Assembly: GCA_017621525.1 (NCBI GenBank)
Contig: JAGASX010000005.1
Coordinates: 1-48,540 of the forward strand
Reading direction: 5' to 3'
Length of the DNA: 48,540 nucleotides
From: Clostridia bacterium
GTDB taxonomy: Bacteria > Bacillota > Clostridia > Christensenellales > UBA1242
Shown: piece after piece, positions 7,441 to 15,555 of the stretch
Layout: every line of letters begins with the position of its first letter
Position numbering within the stretch: the first letter of the stretch is position 1
Notes under the pieces: model-generated
The model's input: only the letters and a program-made list of their open reading frames with translations
The model's database searches: none
Told to the model about the DNA's origin: nothing
Translations under genes and position numbers: made by a program

Positions 7441-8172
7441 TTAAATAATAGGCTCAAAATGTTCAAAAATCACATTATCGCAATATTTCACAACTTTCAC
7501 ATATTCGCTTTGGCTTTTCACCGTCCAAGCCAAAAGTGGAAGAGTTTTATATTTTTTCACAAATCGGTTTGGCAGACGGCTTGCCTCATAGCAAATAAAG
7601 TGAGGACGAGAAACCTTTTTATTGAAAATCATGCGTTTAAGCCCATACTTTTTAAAGTGAGGCAACTTTTGTCCGCAGAAATAACCAGATATTTGCCCAC
7701 GCAAAATGTTTGGTGCGTGTTTGTAAAAATATTCAAGCACATAAGGGTTAAGCGATGCAACTGCAACTTCGCCTTTATATTCCTTTAAAATTTCAATCAC
7801 GCCTTTTTCAAAGTTTCCAACCTTGTCAAGGTTTTTAATTTCAATCAAAACAGGCACTCTGCCGTCGATAAAGTTTAAAGCCTCTTGCAGGGTAGGTATT
7901 TTTTCCTTACTACCTGAAAGGTGCAAAAGGTCAAGGTCGCTTTTGTTTAAAAATTTTAAATAGCCGTCATTGTCTGTAAGACGAGAAAGGCTGTCGTCAT
8001 CAAACACTACAATTGTGCCGTCGGCAATCATTTGCACATTAAGTGCAATTGGGTAACCGCAGTCAATTGCTTTGCCAAAAGCCGACAAAGAGTTTTCTGG
8101 GTGTGCTTTGTCATAGATGCCCTTGCTTGCAATTGGCTCTTCCACCAGCCAAGAGTTGAAAAGATTATCCAT
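7441..8172 (-). CDS. Glycerophosphodiester phosphodiesterase-like protein, catalytic residues replaced
   Basis: A 243-residue protein with the GDPD TIM-barrel pattern (PENSLSAF, then GYPIALNVQ, VVFDDD, a VLIEIK strand and a late LLAWTV strand). In active enzymes the equivalent motifs read HRG, E-x-D and HD. Here the first His-Arg is Ser16-Lys17, the metal ligands Glu and Asp are Ala43 and Asn45, and the second His is Asp58. The fold markers remain while every key residue at the active site up to residue 60 is changed, so a pseudoenzyme is likely. The start at 8172 is chosen from GAGGT 5 nt upstream. No signal peptide: cytoplasmic. Possible promoter on the minus strand: extended -10 TGT-TACAAT at 8238-8243. 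Confidence 0.85.
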   Translation of the reverse strand: MDNLFNSWLVEEPIASKGIYDKAHPENSLSAFGKAIDCGYPIALNVQMIADGTIVVFDDDSLSRLTDNDGYLKFLNKSDLDLLHLSGSKEKIPTLQEALNFIDGRVPVLIEIKNLDKVGNFEKGVIEILKEYKGEVAVASLNPYVLEYFYKHAPNILRGQISGYFCGQKLPHFKKYGLKRMIFNKKVSRPHFICYEASRLPNRFVKKYKTLPLLAWTVKSQSEYVKVVKYCDNVIFEHFEPII

Positions 8173-8298
8173 AAAATACCTCAAATAAATAATATGCGAT
8201 TTCACGCGAAAATAGGTCTAAATATTACTACATAGATATTGTAACATAACAAAAGAATAAAATAAAGCGATTTTTTGTTAAAAAGGTAAAATTTTTGC

Positions 8299-9132
8299 TT
8301 ATTCGGCCTCTTTTTCATACAAATCTGGCATTTTTTCCTTTATAAGTTTATCATCTTCAATGTCAATGCCCATATTTTTATAATAATTTGCATAATATTC
8401 TTGCAATTCTGGTATGTATTCGCAAAGTTCCATAATAAGTTTTTCATCAATGCCGGTTTCTTTTTCGTAATTTTTCTTAGGCAACGACAAAACGCGATAA
8501 TCCAATTCTTTGCTTATTCTTGCCCTTGCATAAACCCGCCTTTCATCCATAAGAATACAGCCGGTTGTAACATATTGCCGTTTGTTTAACCCCATAGATT
8601 CGCAAAGTGCCATACGCTCACTTATTTTATTTGCTGGCAAACATAAAACCGCCGGCTTTTTTAAAATTGCCTTGTTTGAAACCCCAATTTTGTGCAGAAA
8701 AACAATTTTTTTCATATTTGCAATTGGTTTGGTACTTAAAACAGAAGGGCAGGAAATTATAAGCCGTTTGGCGTCTTTTGGTGATAAATGCAAGGCTTTG
8801 CCATATATTTTCATTTTGTGTGTTATGTTTTGCGTAGAGTATGTTACAACGCGTGGCTGACGGATTAACAGCCTGCCAAATTCCTCTTTTGAAAATCCAA
8901 ATTGCCCGGAAAAGAAAAGATATTTTTGTTTGATTGCCTCTTGTGAATATGTAAGAAAAACAGATGTTCTGTTCATCATATTTTTTATGTTTTTAGGCTG
9001 AATATTATATTCATTGCACAAAAAATCCACTTTATTTTCCAAAGATTTTGCACTTCTTAAACCAATACTTTTAACAAGTTCCTCAATTTGTTCCTCAGTA
9101 AAATTTAATGTACCTTTCAAAACATCTTTCAT
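8299..9132 (-). CDS. mTERF-like helical repeat protein
   Basis: A 277-residue protein built from about five repeats of about 33-36 residues. Each has the pattern helix, FL/YG, helix starting G/L-S-x-x-E/D, then a P-x-V-L/V motif: FGFSKEEFGRLLIRQPRVV, LHLSPKDAKRLIISCPSVL and GVSNKAILKKPAVL are successive units. This is the signature of mTERF repeats, known from mitochondrial and plastid nucleic-acid-binding proteins. No signal peptide or membrane segment. The start at 9132 follows GAGGG, rather than an upstream TTG. It has its own consensus promoter, divergent from lepA. A nucleic-acid-binding role is inferred from the fold pattern only. Confidence 0.75.
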   Translation of the reverse strand: MKDVLKGTLNFTEEQIEELVKSIGLRSAKSLENKVDFLCNEYNIQPKNIKNMMNRTSVFLTYSQEAIKQKYLFFSGQFGFSKEEFGRLLIRQPRVVTYSTQNITHKMKIYGKALHLSPKDAKRLIISCPSVLSTKPIANMKKIVFLHKIGVSNKAILKKPAVLCLPANKISERMALCESMGLNKRQYVTTGCILMDERRVYARARISKELDYRVLSLPKKNYEKETGIDEKLIMELCEYIPELQEYYANYYKNMGIDIEDDKLIKEKMPDLYEKEAE

Positions 9133-9155
9133 AAAACCCTCGTATTTATGCAAAA

Positions 9156-9184
9156 AGTATACAATGCCCGCACCTTTTTGTCAA
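9156..9184 (-). promoter_or_regulatory. Promoter of the mTERF-like gene
   Basis: Minus strand: TTGACA (9179-9184), a 17-nt spacer and TATACT (9156-9161). A near-consensus sigma-A promoter about 24 nt before the ATG. Confidence 0.8.
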
Positions 9185-9212
9185 TATAACATTTTCTTGC
9201 ATAAAAAAACAA

Positions 9213-9241
9213 TTGCTTATTTGGCGAAAATGCGATATAAT
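9213..9241 (+). promoter_or_regulatory. Promoter giving a leaderless lepA mRNA
   Basis: TTGCTT (9213-9218), a 17-nt spacer and TATAAT (9236-9241). The ATG at 9249 lies seven bases past the -10 box, and no ribosome binding site intervenes. The in-frame TTG at 9213 is the -35 box and not a start codon. Confidence 0.7.
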
Positions 9242-9248
9242 AAAAAAC

Positions 9249-11054
9249 ATGAAAAGAATAGACAAAATAAGAAATTTTTGCATAGTTGCACACATAGACC
9301 ACGGCAAATCCACACTTGCCGACAGATTGATTGAAAAAACCGGCACTCTTGCCAAACGCGATATGCAAGCGCAACTTTTGGATAGTATGGAACTTGAAAG
9401 GGAAAAGGGCATAACCATAAAACTTACCCCAACAAGAATGAACTATACCTACAACGGAGAAGAATATCAACTAAACCTTATCGATACACCGGGACACGTG
9501 GACTTCACTTATGAAGTTTCACGTTCTCTTGCCGCCTGCGAGGGTGCTATTTTAATAGTTGACGCCTCACAAGGGGTAGAGGCTCAAACGCTTGCCAATG
9601 CATACCTTGCAATTGATAATAATTTGGATATTTTGCCTGTTGTAAACAAAATAGACCTGCCGTCCGCACGCCCAGAAGAGGTAAAAAAAGAGGTTGAGGA
9701 CGTAGTAGGTATTCCTGCCATGCACGCACCATGCATTTCTGCCAAAGAGGGCACAAATATAGAACAAGTTTTAGAGATGATTGTTAAAGAGTTTCCAGCC
9801 CCAAAAGGTGATGAAAACGGCAAACTCAAATGCCTTATTTTCGACAGTTATTATGACAATTTTAAGGGGGCAATCTGCCTTATCCGCGTTTTTGACGGAA
9901 GCGTTAAGGTTGGCGATAAAATAAAAATGTTCCAAACAGGCAAGGTGTATGAAGTTACCGAAGTGGGCATTTTTGTACCTCATGAAAAGTCAACAGGCGT
10001 GCTTCTTGCCGGTGATGTTGGATACCTTGCAGGCTCAATAAAAAACATAAGCGACATTGCAGTTGGCGACACAATCACAAACGCACTCGACCCAATTGAT
10101 GCCCCACTTGCAGGGTATAAAAAGGTACAACCGGTTGTATTTTGTGGTATTTTCCCGGTTGACGGTGCCAAATATAATGAACTGAAAGACAGCCTTGAAA
10201 AACTTAAACTCAATGACGCATCACTTGAATTTTCGCCAGAAGTTTCACAGGCACTTGGCTTTGGTTTTAGATGTGGTTTTTTGGGACTTTTGCACCTTGA
10301 AATCATCACAGAACGCCTTGAAAGAGAATTTAATCTTGACCTTATCACCACAGCACCAAGCGTATTTTACCGCGTGCATAAAACAGACGGAAACGTTATT
10401 GAACTTTCAAACCCTTCATCACTTCCACCGGTTGTTGAAATTTCCAAAATTGAAGAGCCATTTGTTAAAGCAAGCATTTTCACACCACCAGAGTATGTTG
10501 GCGCAATTATGGAACTTGCACAAGAAAAAAGAGGCGTTTATAAAGACCTTACCTACCTTGACGCGGGCAGAGTGCGTTTAAATTATATCTTGCCATTGGG
10601 CGAAATAATTTATGACTTTTTCGACAGCCTTAAATCTCGCACACGCGGATATGCAAGTTTTGATTATGAAATGGCAGACTATGCAGAAAGCGAACTTGTA
10701 AGGGTGGATATCCTGCTTAATGGTGAAAAATGCGATGCCCTTTCAATCATAGTTCATAAAGATAAGGCGTACGCAAGGGGTAGGGCTCTTACCGAAAAAC
10801 TTAAAAAAATAATTCCTCGCCAACTTTTTGAAGTGCCAATTCAAGCGGCAATAGGCGGTAAAATCATTGCACGCGAAACTGTGTCGGCAATGAGAAAGGA
10901 CGTACTTGCCAAATGCTATGGCGGTGATATAACCAGAAAAAGAAAACTGCTTGAAAAACAGAAAGAGGGTAAAAAACGTATGCGTAAAATTGGCTCGGTT
11001 GAAATTCCGTCCGAGGCGTTTATGTCAATCCTTAAATTGGATGATGAGGGCTGA
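9249..11054 (+). CDS. lepA: Elongation factor 4 (LepA)
   Basis: A 601-residue translational GTPase that acts on ribosomes during elongation and 30S biogenesis. G1 is [10 protein letters not shown]2 region REKGITIK, G3 DTPGH, G4 NKID. The C-terminal LepA-specific domain ends in the expected [22 protein letters not shown]-region basic segment. Length is typical. The start MKRIDKIRN at 9249 matches family N-termini. hemW begins 1 nt after the stop, so the two are co-transcribed; the lepA-hemW pair is conserved in many Bacillota. Confidence 0.97.
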   Translation: MKRIDKIRNFCIVAHIDHGKSTLADRLIEKTGTLAKRDMQAQLLDSMELEREKGITIKLTPTRMNYTYNGEEYQLNLIDTPGHVDFTYEVSRSLAACEGAILIVDASQGVEAQTLANAYLAIDNNLDILPVVNKIDLPSARPEEVKKEVEDVVGIPAMHAPCISAKEGTNIEQVLEMIVKEFPAPKGDENGKLKCLIFDSYYDNFKGAICLIRVFDGSVKVGDKIKMFQTGKVYEVTEVGIFVPHEKSTGVLLAGDVGYLAGSIKNISDIAVGDTITNALDPIDAPLAGYKKVQPVVFCGIFPVDGAKYNELKDSLEKLKLNDASLEFSPEVSQALGFGFRCGFLGLLHLEIITERLEREFNLDLITTAPSVFYRVHKTDGNVIELSNPSSLPPVVEISKIEEPFVKASIFTPPEYVGAIMELAQEKRGVYKDLTYLDAGRVRLNYILPLGEIIYDFFDSLKSRTRGYASFDYEMADYAESELVRVDILLNGEKCDALSIIVHKDKAYARGRALTEKLKKIIPRQLFEVPIQAAIGGKIIARETVSAMRKDVLAKCYGGDITRKRKLLEKQKEGKKRMRKIGSVEIPSEAFMSILKLDDEG

Positions 11055-11055
11055 T

Positions 11056-12153
11056 ATGTTAGGCGTATATGTTCATATCCCATTTTGCCAAAGAAAATGC
11101 AATTATTGTGCATTTTCTTCTTTTGTGCTTAACGAGGAAAAACAGACTGAATATGTGGATTTTTTAATAAAAGAAATTAAAAATTTTGCCAAAAACAATA
11201 CAAAAAAGGTGGATACCATTTTTATAGGTGGCGGTACGCCAAGCCTTTTGCCAATTCACCTTATGTGGCAAATTTTTCAAACACTTAAAAGCGAATTTGT
11301 CATTGATGAAAAGGCAGAAATAACCATAGAGTGCAACCCAAACTCGCTTACTTTGCACGCGTTGCAAGAATACAAACAAATGGGTATCAACCGCATTTCA
11401 ATTGGCGTGCAATCACTTGATGATAATCAGTTGCAATTTATTGGCAGACTTCATAACAGCCAAACGGCAATCAACTCCATAAAAATGGCAAAAGAGGTTT
11501 TTGAAAATGTCAGCGTAGACCTGTTGATTGGCATAAAAAACCAACAAAAAGAGGCTTTTTTGACAGATTTACGCACCATTGCAAGTTTAGGCGTAACACA
11601 TATTTCAACATATATGTTGCAGGTAGAGGGTGGGACGCCTCTCGCCCAAATGGCTGAAAACAACCCGGCACTTTTGCCCGACGATGACGAATGTGTGGGA
11701 ATTTATGAAAGCGCGGTAAAGGAACTTGCAAAACTTGGTTTCAACCAATATGAAGTATCCAATTTTGCCAAAGAGGGCAATAAGTGCAAACACAACCAAA
11801 AATATTGGCGAGGGGATGAATATATCGGCTTTGGTCTTTCCGCCCATTCATATATAAATGGCACCCGCTTTGCAAACTCCAATAATTTTACAGACTACTA
11901 CAAAAGCAAAATCGCAATGACTGAAAAATTAGATGAAAACCAACTTATCACAGAACACATTATGCTTGGATTACGTTGCGATTTAGGCGTTGATAAAAAC
12001 TATTTAAAATCTTTAAAATTTGATATTGAAAAAAGCGAAAGCCTTGCCGATTATGTACAAAGGGGAATAATTCGTACAAGTGGCGATAAACTTTTCTTAA
12101 ATCCGCAATACTATGGGGTTAATAATTTTATTATCGCTCATCTTTTGCCATAA
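11056..12153 (+). CDS. hemW: Radical SAM heme chaperone HemW
   Basis: A 365-residue radical SAM protein of the HemN-like group. The N-terminus reads YVHIPFCQRKCNYCAF, with the CxxxCxxC cluster of HemW, followed by FIGGGTPS and the NPN segment. HemW inserts heme into membrane cytochromes rather than oxidising coproporphyrinogen. The start at 11056 is supported by GAGGG within the end of lepA. In Bacillus this gene leads to hrcA-grpE-dnaK; here it is followed by ylxM-ffh instead. Confidence 0.93.
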   Translation: MLGVYVHIPFCQRKCNYCAFSSFVLNEEKQTEYVDFLIKEIKNFAKNNTKKVDTIFIGGGTPSLLPIHLMWQIFQTLKSEFVIDEKAEITIECNPNSLTLHALQEYKQMGINRISIGVQSLDDNQLQFIGRLHNSQTAINSIKMAKEVFENVSVDLLIGIKNQQKEAFLTDLRTIASLGVTHISTYMLQVEGGTPLAQMAENNPALLPDDDECVGIYESAVKELAKLGFNQYEVSNFAKEGNKCKHNQKYWRGDEYIGFGLSAHSYINGTRFANSNNFTDYYKSKIAMTEKLDENQLITEHIMLGLRCDLGVDKNYLKSLKFDIEKSESLADYVQRGIIRTSGDKLFLNPQYYGVNNFIIAHLLP

Positions 12154-12178
12154 AAAGCAAAAAACTTTGCAAAAACAC

Positions 12179-12207
12179 TTGCAAAATAATATAAGATGTG
12201 TTAATAT
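12179..12207 (+). promoter_or_regulatory. Promoter of ylxM-ffh
   Basis: TTGCAA (12179-12184), a 17-nt spacer and TAATAT (12202-12207). The predicted start near 12213 coincides with the base of a hairpin. Confidence 0.55.
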
Positions 12208-12212
12208 TGGGC

Positions 12213-12232
12213 GTAAAGCAAAAATGCTTTAC
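12213..12232 (+). promoter_or_regulatory. 5'-terminal hairpin of the ylxM-ffh transcript
   Basis: GTAAAGC and GCTTTAC form a perfect 7-bp stem with a 6-nt loop, starting at the predicted transcription start and ending 9 nt before the ylxM ATG. It may stabilise the mRNA 5' end or limit initiation. Confidence 0.5.
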
Positions 12233-12241
12233 AAAATCATT

Positions 12242-12532
12242 ATGAAAGTTGAAGAAAAAAACAGGTTAATAAAACTTTTTGATGCATATGGCGCACTTTT
12301 AAGCGACGGTCAAGCGGAAGTTATGGCGTACTATATCAATTTTGATTTCACCGTGTCTGAAATTGCCGAAAACTTGGGGGTATCCCGCCAAGCAGTAAAA
12401 GACAGCGTCAACAAGGCAGTTAAAAAACTTTATGAATATGAAGAAAAACTTGCATTTGTTGAAAAAATCGACCAACTATCGGCGCAGATAGAAACTTTGC
12501 AAAAACAACTTTCAAAAATAAAGGAGGGATAA
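12242..12532 (+). CDS. ylxM: YlxM/p13-like signal recognition particle accessory protein
   Basis: A 96-residue helix-turn-helix protein of the UPF0122 family. The core EIAENLGVSRQAVKDSVNKAVKKLYEYE (about 37-64) is the family HTH. YlxM precedes ffh in many Gram-positive bacteria and, in streptococci, stimulates SRP GTPase activity. The start at 12242 fits family length; an upstream in-frame ATG (12224) lies inside the hairpin. No clear ribosome binding site is seen. It ends one base before the ffh ATG, and its last codons contain the ffh ribosome binding site (GGAGGG). Confidence 0.9.
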   Translation: MKVEEKNRLIKLFDAYGALLSDGQAEVMAYYINFDFTVSEIAENLGVSRQAVKDSVNKAVKKLYEYEEKLAFVEKIDQLSAQIETLQKQLSKIKEG

Positions 12533-13846
12533 ATGGCATTATTTTCATCACTATCAGAAAAATTCAACCATATTTTCTCCAAACTGACCAAACGTGGCAG
12601 ACTTACAGAACTTGAAATAAAGGAAGCAATGCGCGAGGTGCGAATTGCACTTTTGGAAGCCGATGTAAACTATATGGTTGCAAAAGATTTTGTAAAATCG
12701 GTGTCTGAAAAGGCGATTGGCGATGAGGTACTTAAAAGCCTTACACCAGCACAACAGGTGATTAAGATTGTTAAGGAAGAACTTACTTTGCTTATGTCCT
12801 CAAACAATCAAAAACTATCAGTTTCACCTTCGCCACCATCAGTGTATATGCTTTGCGGACTTCAAGGCGCGGGCAAAACCACAATGTGCGGAAAACTTGC
12901 CGCACACCTTAAAAAAAGTGGTAAACGTCCACTTCTTGTCGCTTGCGACATTTACAGACCTGCCGCAATCAACCAACTTCAAGTTGTTGGCAAACAGGCA
13001 AACGTAGAAGTGTTTGAACGTGGCACTCAAAACCCTGTTAAAACGGCAAAAGAGGCTGTTGCACACGCACAAAAACAGGGATATGATGTTGTAATTGTGG
13101 ATACCGCCGGTAGACTTCATATAAATGAAGAACTTATGGCAGAACTTCGCAACATCAAGGCAGAAGTCAAACCTTGCGAAATTTTGCTTACAGTTGACGC
13201 TATGACAGGTCAAGATGCAGTTACCGTTGCAGAAACATTCAACAATCAACTTGACATCACAGGCGTTATTCTTACAAAACTCGATGGCGACACACGCGGT
13301 GGAAGTGCACTTTCAATCAGGGCAATCACCGGCAAACCAATCAAATTTACCGGCGTTGGTGAAAAACTTGGCGATATAGAGCCGTTTTATCCAGACCGCA
13401 TAGCCAGCAGAATTTTGGGCATGGGCGACGTACTTTCACTTATTGAAAGGGCGCAAGAGGCAGTCAGTGAAGAGCAAGCAAAAGAAATGGAAAAGAAATT
13501 CCGCGAAAACTCATTCACTTTTGACGATTACCTTATGCAACTTGACAGCATCAAAAAAATGGGCAACCTTAAAGACGTTTTGGGTATGATACCGGGGCTT
13601 GGCAACAAACTTAAAAACATTGATATAGATGAGGGGCAACTTGCAATCAACAAGGCAATCATTCAATCAATGACGCCGGCAGAAAGAAGAAACCCAGAAA
13701 TCATCAAGGCAAGTCGCAGACAGCGAATTGCAAATGGAAGTGGAACATCAATTCAGCAAGTCAACGCACTTTTAAAACAGTTTGAGCAGTCAAAAGAAAT
13801 GTTCAAACAAATGCGTAGCGGAAAATTTAAAAAGATGTTCGGCTAA
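12533..13846 (+). CDS. ffh: Signal recognition particle GTPase Ffh
   Basis: A 437-residue SRP54 protein that binds signal sequences and 4.5S/6S RNA and delivers ribosomes to FtsY. N and G domains: G1 GLQGAGKTT, DTAGR, TKLDGDTRGG. The Met-rich M domain contains MGNLKDVLGMIPG and the RNA-binding SxxERRxP-type segment (SMTPAERRNPEII), then SRRQRIANGSG. Length is typical. It is translationally tight with ylxM. Confidence 0.98.
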   Translation: MALFSSLSEKFNHIFSKLTKRGRLTELEIKEAMREVRIALLEADVNYMVAKDFVKSVSEKAIGDEVLKSLTPAQQVIKIVKEELTLLMSSNNQKLSVSPSPPSVYMLCGLQGAGKTTMCGKLAAHLKKSGKRPLLVACDIYRPAAINQLQVVGKQANVEVFERGTQNPVKTAKEAVAHAQKQGYDVVIVDTAGRLHINEELMAELRNIKAEVKPCEILLTVDAMTGQDAVTVAETFNNQLDITGVILTKLDGDTRGGSALSIRAITGKPIKFTGVGEKLGDIEPFYPDRIASRILGMGDVLSLIERAQEAVSEEQAKEMEKKFRENSFTFDDYLMQLDSIKKMGNLKDVLGMIPGLGNKLKNIDIDEGQLAINKAIIQSMTPAERRNPEIIKASRRQRIANGSGTSIQQVNALLKQFEQSKEMFKQMRSGKFKKMFG

Positions 13847-13902
13847 ATCATGGTATATCATTGCATAGCAATTTAATATACAAAATATTATAGGAGGAAA
13901 AC

Positions 13903-14151
13903 ATGGCAGTTAAAATCAGACTTACAAGAATGGGAGATAAAAAAGCACCTTTTTACAGAGTAATTGTTGCAGATTCACGTGCACCAAGAGATGGCAAATT
14001 TATTGACATCATCGGCACTTACAATCCACTTACCGACCCTGCCGAAATCAAAATCGACAGCGATAAGGCAAAAACATGGCTTAAAAACGGCGCAACTCCA
14101 ACAGAAACAGCAAAACAACTTCTTGTAAAAAGTGGCATTATTGAAAAATAA
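13903..14151 (+). CDS. rpsP: 30S ribosomal protein S16
   Basis: An 82-residue S16 ([19 protein letters not shown] start, then [10 protein letters not shown]). Strong ribosome binding site TAGGAGG. It opens the rpsP-khpA-rimM-trmD cluster. The 56-nt gap after ffh contains a small ATTGC-ATA-GCAAT hairpin; I see no strong promoter, so read-through from ffh is likely. Confidence 0.97.
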   Translation: MAVKIRLTRMGDKKAPFYRVIVADSRAPRDGKFIDIIGTYNPLTDPAEIKIDSDKAKTWLKNGATPTETAKQLLVKSGIIEK

Positions 14152-14160
14152 GGAGAAAAA

Positions 14161-14391
14161 ATGAAAGATATTGTTGAATATATCGTAAAAAGCCTTGTTG
14201 TAGATAAAGAAAGCGTTCGCATTGATGAAAGCGAAGAAAACGGCGAAGTTGTACTTCACGTTTCAGTTGCAGAGTCAGATATGGGACGCGTTATCGGCAA
14301 AGGCGGACAGATTGCTTCAAGCATCAGGGCAATCATCAAGTCAATTTCTTCAAGACAAAACAAAAAGGTTTTTGTAAAATTTGGAGAGTAA
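14161..14391 (+). CDS. khpA: RNA-binding protein KhpA (KH domain)
   Basis: A 76-residue single-KH protein (YlqC family). The GxxG loop is in RVIGKGGQIASSIRAI. KhpA pairs with KhpB (Jag) to bind RNAs and influence cell elongation and division in Gram-positive bacteria. It lies 9 nt after rpsP with AAGGAG. Its terminal codons carry the rimM ribosome binding site. Confidence 0.95.
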   Translation: MKDIVEYIVKSLVVDKESVRIDESEENGEVVLHVSVAESDMGRVIGKGGQIASSIRAIIKSISSRQNKKVFVKFGE

Positions 14392-14392
14392 T

Positions 14393-14878
14393 TTGCTGGA
14401 AATTGCAAAAATTGTAAAACCTCAGGGGATAAAAGGGGAGGTAAAAGCCATCCCCTCAACCAATGTGGTTGAAGTTTTTTCAAATCTACAAGAATGCCTT
14501 GTCGGAAACAGAACTATGCATATCCAGCATATTGCTTTCAGACAAGGCTTTTTGTATATCAAGTTCAAAGAGGTGCAAACCAGAAATGATGCAGAACTTG
14601 AAAGAGGAAAGGCAATTTATATAGAAAAATCTCTTCTTGAAAATATAAAAGATGAAGAGGACTTTTTTGTTGAAGACCTTATCGGCATGGTTGTTTATGA
14701 CGATAAAGGGGATATGGTTGGGCAAATTATAAACATTCTCAACTATGGTGCAAGCGATATTTTGGTGTTTGAAAAAGAACACCGAGAATTTCAAGCACCT
14801 TTTGTTAAATATGTTTTCTATCGCGATGGCGACACGCTGATTGCAAGGGCTGATAAACTTAAAGAGGTTTTAATATGA
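14393..14878 (+). CDS. rimM: Ribosome maturation factor RimM
   Basis: A 161-residue protein that assists 30S head assembly and binds S19. The N-terminal AKIVKPQGIKGEVKAIP is the RimM signature; the C-terminal PRC-barrel follows (EDLIGMVVYDDKGDMVG). The start codon is TTG at 14393, placed 6 nt after GGAG in the khpA stop region; this matches family N-termini and is better than the in-frame TTG at 14381. It overlaps trmD by 4 nt (ATGA). Confidence 0.93.
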   Translation: MLEIAKIVKPQGIKGEVKAIPSTNVVEVFSNLQECLVGNRTMHIQHIAFRQGFLYIKFKEVQTRNDAELERGKAIYIEKSLLENIKDEEDFFVEDLIGMVVYDDKGDMVGQIINILNYGASDILVFEKEHREFQAPFVKYVFYRDGDTLIARADKLKEVLI

Positions 14879-15543
14879 AAATAGATATTCTCACCCTTTT
14901 TCCTGAAAGTTTTTCATACCTTAATTCAAGCATAATAAAAAGGGCTCAAGAGGGCGGACAACTTGAAATAAACCTTGTTGATATTCGCCAATTTTCAAAA
15001 AATAAACATAAAAAGTGTGATGACACACCTTTTGGTGGCGGTGCGGGTATGCTTATGACACCTCAGCCAATTTTTGACGCAGTTAAAAGCCTGCAACAAC
15101 CAAATTCGCACATTGTTTTTCCAAGCCCAAGCGGACAAACCCTTTCACCACAAATCGCCCAAGACCTTGCAAAAAAAGAACACTTAATTTTCATTTGTGG
15201 ACACTATGAGGGCATCGACCAACGCGTACTTGACCTTTTAAACCCACAAGAAATATCAATCGGCGACTATGTTCTTACCGGAGGGGAACTTCCAACAATG
15301 GTTATCGTAGACTGCCTTTCAAGATTTATTGATGGCGTTATTTCAAAAGAAAGCCTGTGCGAAGAAAGTTTTTCAAATGGCAGTTTGGAATATCCACAAT
15401 ATACAAGACCTCAAATTTTTGAAGGCCTTGCCGTGCCAGAAGTTTTGCTTTCTGGCAACCATGCCCAAATTGCAAAATGGCGAGAGGAAGAAAGCAAAAA
15501 GCGCACACAAAATCGCAGACCAGACCTTATAAAAGAAAAATAA
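14875..15543 (+). CDS. trmD: tRNA (guanine(37)-N(1))-methyltransferase TrmD
   Basis: A 222-residue SPOUT methyltransferase that makes m1G37 and prevents +1 frameshifting. It shows FGGGAGMLMTPQP, the knot motifs ICGHYEGIDQRV and ISIGDYVLTGGELP, and the C-terminal tRNA-binding helix. GAGG inside rimM serves as ribosome binding site. In most Bacillota rplS (L19) follows; here rbgA does. Confidence 0.97.
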   Translation: MKIDILTLFPESFSYLNSSIIKRAQEGGQLEINLVDIRQFSKNKHKKCDDTPFGGGAGMLMTPQPIFDAVKSLQQPNSHIVFPSPSGQTLSPQIAQDLAKKEHLIFICGHYEGIDQRVLDLLNPQEISIGDYVLTGGELPTMVIVDCLSRFIDGVISKESLCEESFSNGSLEYPQYTRPQIFEGLAVPEVLLSGNHAQIAKWREEESKKRTQNRRPDLIKEK

Positions 15544-15555
15544 AGGAGGGCTTTT

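Noticed and set aside
9213-9248. Extended lepA start at TTG 9213 adding 12 residues
   Set aside because: The TTG is the -35 box of a well-spaced promoter, no ribosome binding site precedes it, and the LepA N-terminus begins at 9249.
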